Below the pieces are notes generated by a model. It did no database searches. It had not been told where the DNA came from and saw only the letters and a program-made list of their open reading frames with translations. The position numbers and the translations under genes were made by a program. This document shows positions 1-6,626 of a stretch of 21,523 nucleotides of DNA, in pieces. This stretch comes from Candidatus Methanoperedentaceae archaeon (GTDB lineage: Archaea; Halobacteriota; Methanosarcinia; Methanosarcinales; Methanoperedenaceae), in contig JACUTP010000009.1 of NCBI GenBank assembly GCA_014859785.1, positions 1 through 21,523 of the forward strand. Direction: 5' to 3'. The stretch's first letter is position 1. The number at the start of each line of letters is the position of its first letter.

Positions 1-26
1 CCTGAGTTCCCCTTCAGTTAGGCACA
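1..26. repeat. Left terminal inverted repeat of the IS
   Basis: It begins CCTGAGTTCCC and ends TTAGGCACA, matching the reverse complement of 1642-1667 at 22 of 26 positions. The TTA at 18-20 is also the transposase stop codon read on the minus strand. Confidence 0.88.
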
Positions 27-1565
27 TAGTTCCTTCAATATTTCCCTTTGTCTTTTTGTTTGTTCAGCCACGATCTGAGTCCCATCTGGCAATATCATCA
101 CTTTGTTCTTCTCAAGCTCTGTAATCAATGCCTCAATTGAGTACCTTTTTGACAACTCTGCATCCCTCATCATTTTCATCAACCGCATTCTCAAAATCAA
201 CGACAAGAAGCATATGAACAGATATCCTTTCATTGTAGTATCCTTTCTCACATTAGCAGGCATCACTTCAAGGTCATTTTTCATAATATCAAACCCCTTC
301 TCAACAACATCCTTACTTCTGTAAAGCGACAGGCATTCTTCCCATCCAAAATCCCCCTGGTAAAGAAGGATAAATCTCCCCATCCTGTTAACCCTCTGTG
401 AAACTGAGTTCTTCTTTAATTCCACTTCAAACCGGTCATCATTCACTTTCCAGCTTATGTATCGTGCATTTTTCTTTGTAAGCTCTTTGAAAACATTAGC
501 AGGGTTCATCCAAGACCTGAGCCGCACACCTCTAAGACGCTCAAGTATATCGTACAATCTCTTATAAAATGAATATCGCTCATTTTGCTCACGTTTTTGA
601 TCATAATATGCATACCCTTTCACACAAAGTTCCCCAATATCGATTGTCACAGGTATGACAAACAAAGGTTCATCCTGATACATCACAAGATTATTCGGAT
701 TTGAAATCAATGAATGTACCTCAGACATTGTTTCTTTAACACTTTTTAACGTGGTCGAAGGTGGCATTATGAATGATAATCCACTTGTTATCATCTCTTC
801 TAAATTTGGAGTCGAGAAAAAACCTCTGTCCATTATCATGGTATAATCCTGAATTCCACATGAACGAAGTTTCTTGATGGTGCTTTTTAATGTTGAAACA
901 TCCACAATGCTTCCTGGATACAGATCGTACATTATTGGAATTTCTTGTTCTTTATCAATCACTAGCGACATATTTATTTGTGGAAGATCTAGGCCATCCC
1001 TATTATAGCCCCATTCGAGATGCTTGATCATTTGCGAATATGATGATATTGACGTGATGTCATAAACAAGTGTGTTGGATGTGGATATCTTCTGGGCAAG
1101 GTGATTTGAGAAATCAATATGGGCTGTAGTGTTGCCGATCAGGTCAAAGAGTTTTGAGACTGATTGTGAAGAAAGGGGAAGGTCCGGATGTGTTTCTGAT
1201 AGAATTGTACCTTCATACCAGCTTTTGATGTGAGATGAGGCAAGTGGTTTGATGAGATAGTTCATAGCAATTGTTAAAGCAGTCCAGACGTGCTGCGGAG
1301 GCAGCATTTTTTGAAGGATGCTTTCAAGTTCAAGGTCATTGATAATCTTGAGGAGGGGAAGATATTCGGCATGCGAAAGGACTTTTTTTGGTGTGGGGAT
1401 TAAAGGTGTTGTCTGTGATCTGATTTTGACGGGGGTACCGTTCACGTTTTTACCCAAATATTTGCTCTTTTGTTTTACGGTCTTTGTTTTTGGATCGTAG
1501 TATGGGGTTATCTTGTAGAGATATTCTTGACCTTTTATCTTCTTGATGCGTGTAAATGATTTCAT
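18..1565 (-). CDS. IS1634-type DDE transposase
   Basis: This transposase catalyses cut-and-paste movement of the surrounding element. I chose the ATG at 1563-1565 (515 aa, beginning MKSFTRIKK); a TTG seven codons upstream extends the frame but lies inside a palindrome and has no support. In this numbering the catalytic acidic residues are D169 in VYDITSIS, D246 in MIMDRGFF and E422 in DVVEKGFD. The last lies in an IS4-type Y-x2-K-x3-E-x6-K signature (Y415 to K429), with lysine where arginine is usual. The size and the long segment between D246 and E422 suit the IS1634 group. A TATA-like TTTATTATA at 1587-1595 lies about 26 bases upstream of the ATG, so the message is probably leaderless. There is no frameshift or internal stop. 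Family membership is confident; the exact IS name cannot be given. Confidence 0.9.
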   Translation of the reverse strand: MKSFTRIKKIKGQEYLYKITPYYDPKTKTVKQKSKYLGKNVNGTPVKIRSQTTPLIPTPKKVLSHAEYLPLLKIINDLELESILQKMLPPQHVWTALTIAMNYLIKPLASSHIKSWYEGTILSETHPDLPLSSQSVSKLFDLIGNTTAHIDFSNHLAQKISTSNTLVYDITSISSYSQMIKHLEWGYNRDGLDLPQINMSLVIDKEQEIPIMYDLYPGSIVDVSTLKSTIKKLRSCGIQDYTMIMDRGFFSTPNLEEMITSGLSFIMPPSTTLKSVKETMSEVHSLISNPNNLVMYQDEPLFVIPVTIDIGELCVKGYAYYDQKREQNERYSFYKRLYDILERLRGVRLRSWMNPANVFKELTKKNARYISWKVNDDRFEVELKKNSVSQRVNRMGRFILLYQGDFGWEECLSLYRSKDVVEKGFDIMKNDLEVMPANVRKDTTMKGYLFICFLSLILRMRLMKMMRDAELSKRYSIEALITELEKNKVMILPDGTQIVAEQTKRQREILKELCA

Positions 1566-1566
1566 A

Positions 1567-1583
1567 TGCCTAATTGTTAGGCA
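1567..1583. promoter_or_regulatory. Perfect palindrome between transposase TATA box and start codon
   Basis: Seven-base arms TGCCTAA and TTAGGCA flank a three-base centre, directly upstream of the transposase ATG (1565) and downstream of its TATA-like box (1587-1595). The right arm continues to TTAGGCACA (1577-1585), the same nine bases found at the inner side of both terminal repeats. This suggests that the DNA-binding domain that recognises the IS ends also binds here and represses its own promoter. The palindrome is visible; the repressor role is inference. Confidence 0.55.
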
Positions 1584-1586
1584 CAA

Positions 1587-1595
1587 TATAATAAA
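1587..1595 (-). promoter_or_regulatory. TATA-like box of the transposase gene
   Basis: TTTATTATA on the minus strand, centred about 26 bases upstream of the transposase ATG. This is the expected distance to the transcription start in archaea, implying a leaderless mRNA. Confidence 0.5.
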
Positions 1596-1641
1596 TACTT
1601 TCCGATATGGGGAGAAAGAAATGTGAGGGAATTTGGGCGAT

Positions 1642-1667
1642 TGTGCCTAATTTAGTGGGAACTCAGG
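1642..1667. repeat. Right terminal inverted repeat of the IS
   Basis: It reads TGTGCCTAA at its inner side and GGGAACTCAGG at its outer side, the inverted partner of 1-26. Mismatches are confined to the four variable positions in the middle. Confidence 0.88.
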
Positions 1668-1788
1668 TTAATATGTTCTGTCGATTTATCAAAGTAGAAA
1701 CCCGGTTTTTAAAGTTAGTTTGATTTCTTCTTATTAGCAAAGGTTAAATCTGATAACATAATACTATAGCGACTATTAGAGGTTAATT

Positions 1789-1938
1789 ATGGCAAAATTC
1801 CCGGAAGCGGAAAAATCACTTTTAAACATGAAAATCTGCATGAAATGTAATGCAAGAAACTCAATGCGTGCAACAAGATGCAGGAAATGCGGATACACGA
1901 AACTGAGAACCAAATCAAAGGAAAGAAAGGGAACGTAA
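1789..1938 (+). CDS. rpl40e: Ribosomal protein eL40 (L40e)
   Basis: This 49-residue protein of the large ribosomal subunit is too short for most gene finders' cut-offs. It contains one zinc ribbon with ligands C17-x2-C20 and C31-x2-C34, then a lysine/arginine-rich tail that would contact rRNA. Length and cysteine spacing match archaeal L40e, which in archaea is encoded without the ubiquitin fusion seen in eukaryotes. The ATG at 1789 is preceded by GAGGT at 1779-1783, five bases before the start. GGGP synthase begins six bases after the stop, so the two are almost certainly co-transcribed. A possible TATA element (TTTTTAAAG) lies at 1706-1714 between the insertion sequence and the gene. Confidence 0.93.
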   Translation: MAKFPEAEKSLLNMKICMKCNARNSMRATRCRKCGYTKLRTKSKERKGT

Positions 1939-1944
1939 GTAAAA

Positions 1945-2688
1945 ATGGTGGTAGAGGAACGCCTCAACAAGATTGTAGAATCAGACGGTGCTGTCCATTT
2001 AACCCTTCTTGACCCCGATTCCCAGCTGCCTGAAGTAGCCGGGGTAATAGCCCAGGAAGCAACACGCGGCGGCACTGATGCCATAATGGTAGGCGGCTCA
2101 ACAGGTGCGACAGGTGTTGCGGTTGATGAAACCGTACAGGCGATAAAGGCAAGCTGCAATCTTCCTGTCATCCTGTTTCCAGGCAATGCCGGAGGGTTGA
2201 GTGAGAAGGCTGATGCCGTATTTTTTATGAGTCTTCTTAATTCAAGGGATATTAATTATATTATTACGAACCAGGCAATAGGAGCGCCGATTGTGTATAA
2301 GGGAGGTATCGAGCCCATATCCATGGCATATATTGTCATCGAGCCCGGCGGCGCAGCTGGCTGGGTCGGGGATGCGCGCCTCATACCGAGAAACAAGCCG
2401 AAATTAGCTGTGGCATATTCCCTTGCTGCAAAATATCTTGGCATGCACTACATTTACCTTGAGGCTGGATCAGGTGCGGATAAGCCTGTTCCAGTGGAGA
2501 TGGTGGCTGCTGTTAAGAACGCAGTCGGGACAAACAGGGTTATTATCGGCGGCGGTATCAGGGACGGTGCGACTGCAAGGGAGCGGGTAAAAGCAGGCGC
2601 TGACATGATAGTCACAGGCACGATTGTCGAGGAAGTCGATGATGTCAGGGAAAAAATCGAAGAGCTTGTCAATGCGATAAAATCGTGA
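1945..2688 (+). CDS. Geranylgeranylglyceryl phosphate synthase
   Basis: The enzyme joins geranylgeranyl diphosphate to sn-glycerol-1-phosphate, forming the first ether bond of archaeal membrane lipids. The 247-residue protein is a TIM barrel of the GGGPS/PcrB family. Visible features are the LLDPD stretch near residues 21-25 (Mg2+/diphosphate region), GGSTGATG near 50-57, and two phosphate-binding segments: EAGSGADKPVP from about 173, and the GGGIRDG motif from 202 followed by a VTGTIVEE strand. No signal peptide or membrane segment is seen. It follows L40e by six bases with only a poor ribosome binding site, so translational coupling is likely. A run of six T (2690-2695) directly after the stop may end the transcript, where it meets the convergent gene on the other strand. 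Confidence 0.95.
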   Translation: MVVEERLNKIVESDGAVHLTLLDPDSQLPEVAGVIAQEATRGGTDAIMVGGSTGATGVAVDETVQAIKASCNLPVILFPGNAGGLSEKADAVFFMSLLNSRDINYIITNQAIGAPIVYKGGIEPISMAYIVIEPGGAAGWVGDARLIPRNKPKLAVAYSLAAKYLGMHYIYLEAGSGADKPVPVEMVAAVKNAVGTNRVIIGGGIRDGATARERVKAGADMIVTGTIVEEVDDVREKIEELVNAIKS

Positions 2689-2689
2689 G

Positions 2690-2695
2690 TTTTTT
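2690..2695 (+). terminator. Oligo-T terminator after GGGP synthase
   Basis: Six consecutive T immediately follow the stop codon. Oligo-T tracts without a required hairpin are the usual intrinsic termination signal in archaea. The tract overlaps the end of the convergent gene. Confidence 0.4.
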
Positions 2696-3590
2696 ATGTT
2701 TCATCTTTTATTTTCCTGACACTCTCACCGAAAGACAGGGGCTCGAACCCGAAAATACGGTCAAGGTCATTCGGTTCTGCCAGCATGTTATTATGCAGTG
2801 ATTCTATCAGCCAGTAAACTACATTTGAATTAACAGGAGCAAGTTTTTCGAGAATGTACGCCGAAAGCCGCTGCCATGAACCCGGAAACGGCACGAATAT
2901 CCTTTTTAAACCAAGCTCTTTTGCGTATTCCTGCATCAGTTCCTTATATGTGAACACATCGCAACATCCGATATCGTAGCACTTGTTAATTGTTTCTTTC
3001 TTATCAAGACACTCAACGAGGTATCGGATAACATCCCCGATAAATACGGGCTGTACCTGTGTTTTTCCCCAGTCCGGCACCGGGATTACCGGCAATTTCC
3101 TGACAGCGGCATCAAGAATATCAAACGCTGCCCCACCCCTGCCGATTATAACAGATGCCCTGAATATTGTGTAATCGATGCCACTACTCGTGATAATCTC
3201 TTCCACTTCCTTCCTGCTCGCAAGGTGGTGTGATAATTTTTCTTCAGGATTGCTCATTCCTGTCAGGTGGATAATCCTCTTTACACCGTTTACCTTGCAT
3301 GCTTTGACCATGTTTATGACTGCCCGCCTGTCAAGGACATCAAACCGTTCCTGTTCGTTCTGGGGTCCCATCATATGAATGAAATAATAAACGGTATCTA
3401 TACCTTCTGTTGCCCTGAGTACCGATTCATAATCAAGTACGTCTCCTATCATGTGGATTATACAGGGGTTTTCAAAGCTTGCATGGCTTGCGGTTTTCCT
3501 TACAATACATCTCACAGTCAGGTTCTTTTCGGATATTTTCTGCAATACGCGCTTACCTATGAAACCCGTCGCCCCTGTAATTAATATCAT
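2694..3590 (-). CDS. NAD(P)-binding atypical SDR (NmrA/NDUFA9-like)
   Basis: This 298-residue Rossmann-fold protein opens with a dinucleotide-binding motif, TGATGFIG, at residues 5-12. It resembles atypical short-chain dehydrogenases of the NmrA/NDUFA9 type: a V-Y-Y-F-I-H-M-M-G segment near 70, a HLTGMS segment near 110, and no Y-x3-K catalytic pair where a classical SDR would have it. Family members act as NAD(P)H sensors, epimerase-like enzymes or complex I assembly subunits, so the substrate cannot be named. No membrane segment is obvious. The ATG at 3588-3590 follows AAGGATGA on the minus strand. An A/T-rich TATA-like stretch lies at about 3617-3631, back-to-back with the promoter of the divergent gene at 3704. 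Its 3' end is only five bases from the GGGP synthase stop. Confidence 0.8.
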   Translation of the reverse strand: MILITGATGFIGKRVLQKISEKNLTVRCIVRKTASHASFENPCIIHMIGDVLDYESVLRATEGIDTVYYFIHMMGPQNEQERFDVLDRRAVINMVKACKVNGVKRIIHLTGMSNPEEKLSHHLASRKEVEEIITSSGIDYTIFRASVIIGRGGAAFDILDAAVRKLPVIPVPDWGKTQVQPVFIGDVIRYLVECLDKKETINKCYDIGCCDVFTYKELMQEYAKELGLKRIFVPFPGSWQRLSAYILEKLAPVNSNVVYWLIESLHNNMLAEPNDLDRIFGFEPLSFGESVRKIKDET

Positions 3591-3671
3591 ATATCATCCT
3601 TTTCTGAGTAATTCATATTTAATATATCTGTATTTTTTTTGACAGAACACTAAAAACCTAAAAACCACAAG

Positions 3672-3680
3672 TAATATAAA
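3672..3680 (+). promoter_or_regulatory. TATA-like box for the condensing-enzyme gene
   Basis: TAATATAAA is centred about 28 bases ahead of the ATG at 3704, and no ribosome binding site lies between, so a leaderless message is expected. Confidence 0.5.
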
Positions 3681-3703
3681 TCCTGAAAGCCATCATCGAG
3701 CCA

Positions 3704-4975
3704 ATGAAAGTTTATAAGTCATACGAGGATTTACCCAAAATTAAACTGCCGCTTGGGCAGGAAGTTTTTATCAGTGACAGTACTATCCGTGACGGCTCAC
3801 AGATGCCTGGAATAGTGATGAAAAAAAGGCACAAGCTCCAGATTTTCGAGTACCTTCACCGGATGGGTATCGAAAAGCTTGAAACGTTTGTGTATAACGA
3901 GCGCGACCAGGAAGCTGTCAGGGACATGCTTGACAGGGGTTATGAGTTCCCCGAGGTTACGGGATGGGCGCGTGCAAACCCGAATGATATTGATATTGTC
4001 CTTAAGATGGACGGGATTGAGGAAACAGGTATTTTGATGTCTGTTTCCGACTCCCATATTATTGACAAGATGGGGCTTGCAAGCCGTGAGGAGGCTGAAA
4101 AGAAATACATACAGGCACTCCAGTATGCAGTTGACCACGGGCTTCGCACAAGGGCGCACATTGAGGATATGACCCGTGCGGATAACGAGGGATTCGTGTT
4201 TCCGCTTGTTGAGAAACTGCTCGGGATTGACCCTGATTGTACTATCAGGATATGTGATACGCTGGGTTACGGTCTTCCTTTTGCTGTTGCGGATGAACCC
4301 TACGGAATACCGTATTTAACACGCAGGCTCATCGAAATAGGAGCTAAGAATATAGAAACCCATATCCACGATGATTTCGGGCTGTCTATTTCCAACACCC
4401 TTTCAGGTTACTGGCATGGCGCCAACTGGTCAAGCCTTACGTTTCTAGGAATTGGCGAGAGGGCAGGGAATGCCGAGCTTGAGAAGATTGCCCTGTTCCT
4501 TGTGCAAAGGGTTGAAGGGTTTGATAAGTATAACCTGGAGTCTGTTACGGATTTTGCACGATATATGGAAAAGGAGATAGGTATCAGGGTACCGCGCAAT
4601 AAGTCTGTTGTGGGGAGGAACATCTTTGCCCATGAAAGCGGGATTCATTCGGCAGGCGTGATAAAGAACCCGTTCACCTACGAGCCGTACCTTCCTGAAC
4701 TCGTGGGCGGGAAGAGGCAGCTGCTGATTGGTGACTCATCAGGAACCGAGGTTATCCGCTTTAAGGTGGAAGAAGCGCTGAATGAGCTGATGCATATCGG
4801 GACAACGGTTGATAAGCATGACCCGCGCGTGAAAGCCATACAGGCTGACATCCGGAAGCTGTATGATAAGGAGAAGCGTGTTTCAGCTATTTCGGATGAA
4901 GAGCTTAAGAAGTATGTCGAGAAGTATTTCATGCTTGAGCCCATAATCGATGATTACAGCGCTGATGAGATGTGA
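3704..4975 (+). CDS. Isopropylmalate/homocitrate synthase superfamily enzyme, probably Re-citrate synthase-like
   Basis: The 423-residue protein is a TIM-barrel enzyme that condenses acetyl-CoA with a 2-oxo acid. Metal and catalytic residues are present: R29-D30-G-x-Q33 in DSTIRDGSQ, E154 in HIEDMTRAD, and the metal pair H220-x-H222 in HIHDDFG, followed by GIGERAGNAELE. A C-terminal HESGIHS segment lies near residues 310-316. Several stretches differ from ordinary LeuA/AksA/CimA and recall the Re-citrate synthase branch known from Clostridium kluyveri: RDQEAVRDM followed by GYEFPEVT, ETGILMSVSD, and ICDTLGYGLPF. If so, it makes citrate from oxaloacetate and acetyl-CoA for an incomplete oxidative TCA route to glutamate. 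The family is certain; the substrate rests on remembered family motifs and is inferred. There is no C-terminal LeuA allosteric domain. The probable TATA box spacing suggests a leaderless mRNA. Confidence 0.85.
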   Translation: MKVYKSYEDLPKIKLPLGQEVFISDSTIRDGSQMPGIVMKKRHKLQIFEYLHRMGIEKLETFVYNERDQEAVRDMLDRGYEFPEVTGWARANPNDIDIVLKMDGIEETGILMSVSDSHIIDKMGLASREEAEKKYIQALQYAVDHGLRTRAHIEDMTRADNEGFVFPLVEKLLGIDPDCTIRICDTLGYGLPFAVADEPYGIPYLTRRLIEIGAKNIETHIHDDFGLSISNTLSGYWHGANWSSLTFLGIGERAGNAELEKIALFLVQRVEGFDKYNLESVTDFARYMEKEIGIRVPRNKSVVGRNIFAHESGIHSAGVIKNPFTYEPYLPELVGGKRQLLIGDSSGTEVIRFKVEEALNELMHIGTTVDKHDPRVKAIQADIRKLYDKEKRVSAISDEELKKYVEKYFMLEPIIDDYSADEM

Positions 4976-5028
4976 TTATATGCATTTTCAATTATAGGTT
5001 TCAAGAGCTGGTATTCAGGGATGTTAGC

Positions 5029-5301
5029 ATGGACGAGGATAATGTAGTGTATGTCGGGAATAAACCTGTGATGAACTATGTTCTTGCAATTGTAACACAA
5101 TTCAATAACGGAGCAAAGGAAGTCACAGTAAAGGCAAGAGGACGGGCAATATCAAGAGCTGTTGACGTTACAGAGGTAACTAAACACAGGTTCCTGAAAG
5201 AAGCAGCAGTAAAAGATATAAAAATAGGAACTGAAAAAATGGTTTCCGAGAGGGGAGGAACCAATATTTCCACTATGGAAATCGTACTTGGCCTGGATTA
5301 A
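5029..5301 (+). CDS. albA: Alba DNA/RNA-binding chromatin protein
   Basis: Alba is a small basic dimeric protein that coats and compacts archaeal DNA and also binds RNA. The frame is open from 4972, but homology begins at the ATG at 5029 (MDEDNVVYVG), giving the usual length of 90 residues; CAGGGA about eight bases upstream can serve as ribosome binding site. Diagnostic segments are VGNKPVMNYVL (the lysine corresponds to the acetylatable lysine of Sulfolobus Alba) and KARGRAISRAVD, the nucleic-acid-binding loop region. A TATA-like TTATAT near 4977-4982 overlaps the end of the preceding gene, so Alba probably has its own promoter. Assignment is confident. Confidence 0.94.
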   Translation: MDEDNVVYVGNKPVMNYVLAIVTQFNNGAKEVTVKARGRAISRAVDVTEVTKHRFLKEAAVKDIKIGTEKMVSERGGTNISTMEIVLGLD

Positions 5302-5323
5302 GCAAATAAGTTATACACCAAAC

Positions 5324-5332
5324 TTTTAATAT
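5324..5332 (+). promoter_or_regulatory. TATA-like box of argB
   Basis: TTTTAATAT is centred about 28 bases ahead of the argB ATG with no ribosome binding site between, so the argB-led transcript is probably leaderless. Confidence 0.5.
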
Positions 5333-5355
5333 CGTTACGCCCTATTCTACCCCAG

Positions 5356-6240
5356 ATGCTCAAGCGTGAAAATATCCTGATTGAAGCCCTGCCTTATATC
5401 CGTGAATTCTCGGACACTATTATTGTAATCAAAATGGGAGGGCACGCTATTGTCAATCCGGTTATCATGGATAAAATAGTACAGGATATAGTACTGCTGC
5501 GGTTTGTCGGTATCCACCCAATAATAATCCACGGCGGAGGGCCGGAAATTACCGAGAAAATGGAACGGATGGGTAAAAAATCCGAGTTCATTGCAGGATT
5601 GAGGGTTACGGATGACGATACACTTGAAATTGCAAGGATGGTATTAGTAGGTAATGTCAACAGCAGGATTATCTCGCTTATAACCAAACACGGCGGGAAA
5701 GGCGTTGGACTGTCAGGAAGTGACGGCAGGCTTATCATGGCACGGAAACTCAAACCACAGCGCGTGGAAGTGGAGGGTATTGAGACAGAAGTTGACCTTG
5801 GCTGGGTCGGGGAAACCGAAGTCATAAACCCTGAAATACTGATGATACTCACAGGCAAGGGATACATCCCGGTTATTTCCCCCATTGCAACAGATGAAGA
5901 CGGCAATGACTTAAACGTGAATGCAGACACGGTTGCCGGGGATATAGCAGCAGCATTGCATGCAAAGAAACTAATATCCCTTACCGATGTTCCCGGTGTT
6001 CTGGAAAAACCCGGCAATCCCCAAACCCGTATTTCAAGGATAGGCATTGACGATATTGAAACACTTATTAAGGACAACGTCATTAGCGGCGGAATGATAC
6101 CTAAAGTCAAGTCAGGTGCATCTGCTGTCAGGGCTGGTGTAGGACAGGTTCATATCATTGACGGGAGCAGGGAACATTCCCTTTTGCTTGAGCTGTTTAC
6201 TGACAAAGGTATCGGTACGATGATATACAGGAAAGAGTGA
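5356..6240 (+). CDS. argB: Acetylglutamate kinase
   Basis: This cytoplasmic enzyme phosphorylates N-acetyl-L-glutamate with ATP, the second step of arginine biosynthesis by the acetylated route. The 294-residue protein belongs to the amino-acid kinase family. KMGGHAI near residue 26 contains the phosphate-binding lysine and glycines, IIHGGGPEI near 58 the substrate loop, and the C-terminal half has VNADTVAGDIAAAL and the SGGMIPKVKS segment that binds ATP. Its length matches archaeal and bacterial ArgB. No other arginine gene is adjacent; instead a small membrane protein and ABCE1 follow closely on the same strand (gaps of 6 and 14 bases), so the three probably share a transcript. Confidence 0.95.
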   Translation: MLKRENILIEALPYIREFSDTIIVIKMGGHAIVNPVIMDKIVQDIVLLRFVGIHPIIIHGGGPEITEKMERMGKKSEFIAGLRVTDDDTLEIARMVLVGNVNSRIISLITKHGGKGVGLSGSDGRLIMARKLKPQRVEVEGIETEVDLGWVGETEVINPEILMILTGKGYIPVISPIATDEDGNDLNVNADTVAGDIAAALHAKKLISLTDVPGVLEKPGNPQTRISRIGIDDIETLIKDNVISGGMIPKVKSGASAVRAGVGQVHIIDGSREHSLLLELFTDKGIGTMIYRKE

Positions 6241-6246
6241 ATTATT

Positions 6247-6612
6247 GTGAATAAAGCTAAACCCGAAAAAAAAATGGAAAAAAAAGCAGAACCTGAAGAG
6301 ATACCAGTAAAAAAGGTGACGCCTGAAGAAAGGAAACAGGCGCTGGTTGATGGTATTAAAAAAACAGTGCTGCCTTCATTTATCGGGGCGGGATTTGCCC
6401 TGTTGCTTTTCCTGAATTTCGGCGATGCGCATGATAAAGTATGGTTTTCCGTAATACTGCTTGTTGTTATTTTATCATATTATATACAGAAATTGGTATA
6501 TCCTCTAATCGGTGTCAAGGTAAAGGAATTTGAGATAAAGGACTGGCTGTACGTGGAATTCCTGGTTATAATATTCCTAATGGTCGTCTGGACACTTTTA
6601 TTAAATCAATAA
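6247..6612 (+). CDS. Small three-helix membrane protein, possibly EMC6-like
   Basis: The 121-residue protein starts at a GTG six bases after the argB stop. The first 40 residues are strongly charged and lysine/glutamate-rich, and should face the cytoplasm. Three hydrophobic segments follow, at about residues 41-60, 65-90 and 97-119. Size and topology resemble the archaeal EMC6-like proteins, relatives of a subunit of the eukaryotic ER membrane complex that helps insert membrane proteins. I could not identify a diagnostic motif, so this is a suggestion from architecture and from its neighbour, the ribosome-recycling factor. The gene ends 14 bases before ABCE1. Nothing indicates recent transfer. 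Confidence 0.55.
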   Translation: MNKAKPEKKMEKKAEPEEIPVKKVTPEERKQALVDGIKKTVLPSFIGAGFALLLFLNFGDAHDKVWFSVILLVVILSYYIQKLVYPLIGVKVKEFEIKDWLYVEFLVIIFLMVVWTLLLNQ

Positions 6613-6626
6613 CTTCCGGGTGTTTT

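Larger units (their letters stand above)
1..1667 (-). mobile_element. Complete insertion sequence, IS1634/IS4-type
   Basis: The element is delimited by imperfect terminal inverted repeats at 1-26 and 1642-1667. They agree at 22 of 26 positions: the outer 11 bases (CCTGAGTTCCC) and the inner nine (TTAGGCACA) are identical and the differences are in the middle. One transposase gene on the minus strand fills almost the whole element, and its stop codon is formed by the first bases of the inner repeat block. The reading frame is intact, so the copy may be active. The left end coincides with the first base of the window, so a target-site duplication cannot be examined here. The right end lies 121 bases upstream of the L40e start codon, and the transposase is transcribed away from that gene. 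Family assignment comes from protein motifs and element size. Confidence 0.9.

Noticed and set aside
1566..1586. Seven-codon TTG extension of the transposase
   Set aside because: It would be encoded within the palindrome between TATA box and ATG, upstream of the expected transcription start.
1776..2186. 136-codon minus-strand frame opposite L40e and GGGP synthase
   Set aside because: Its frame is explained by the two genes on the plus strand; low-complexity product.
5394..6110. 238-codon minus-strand frame across argB
   Set aside because: It is a serine/isoleucine/proline-rich shadow of a well-conserved argB frame, without promoter or ribosome binding site.
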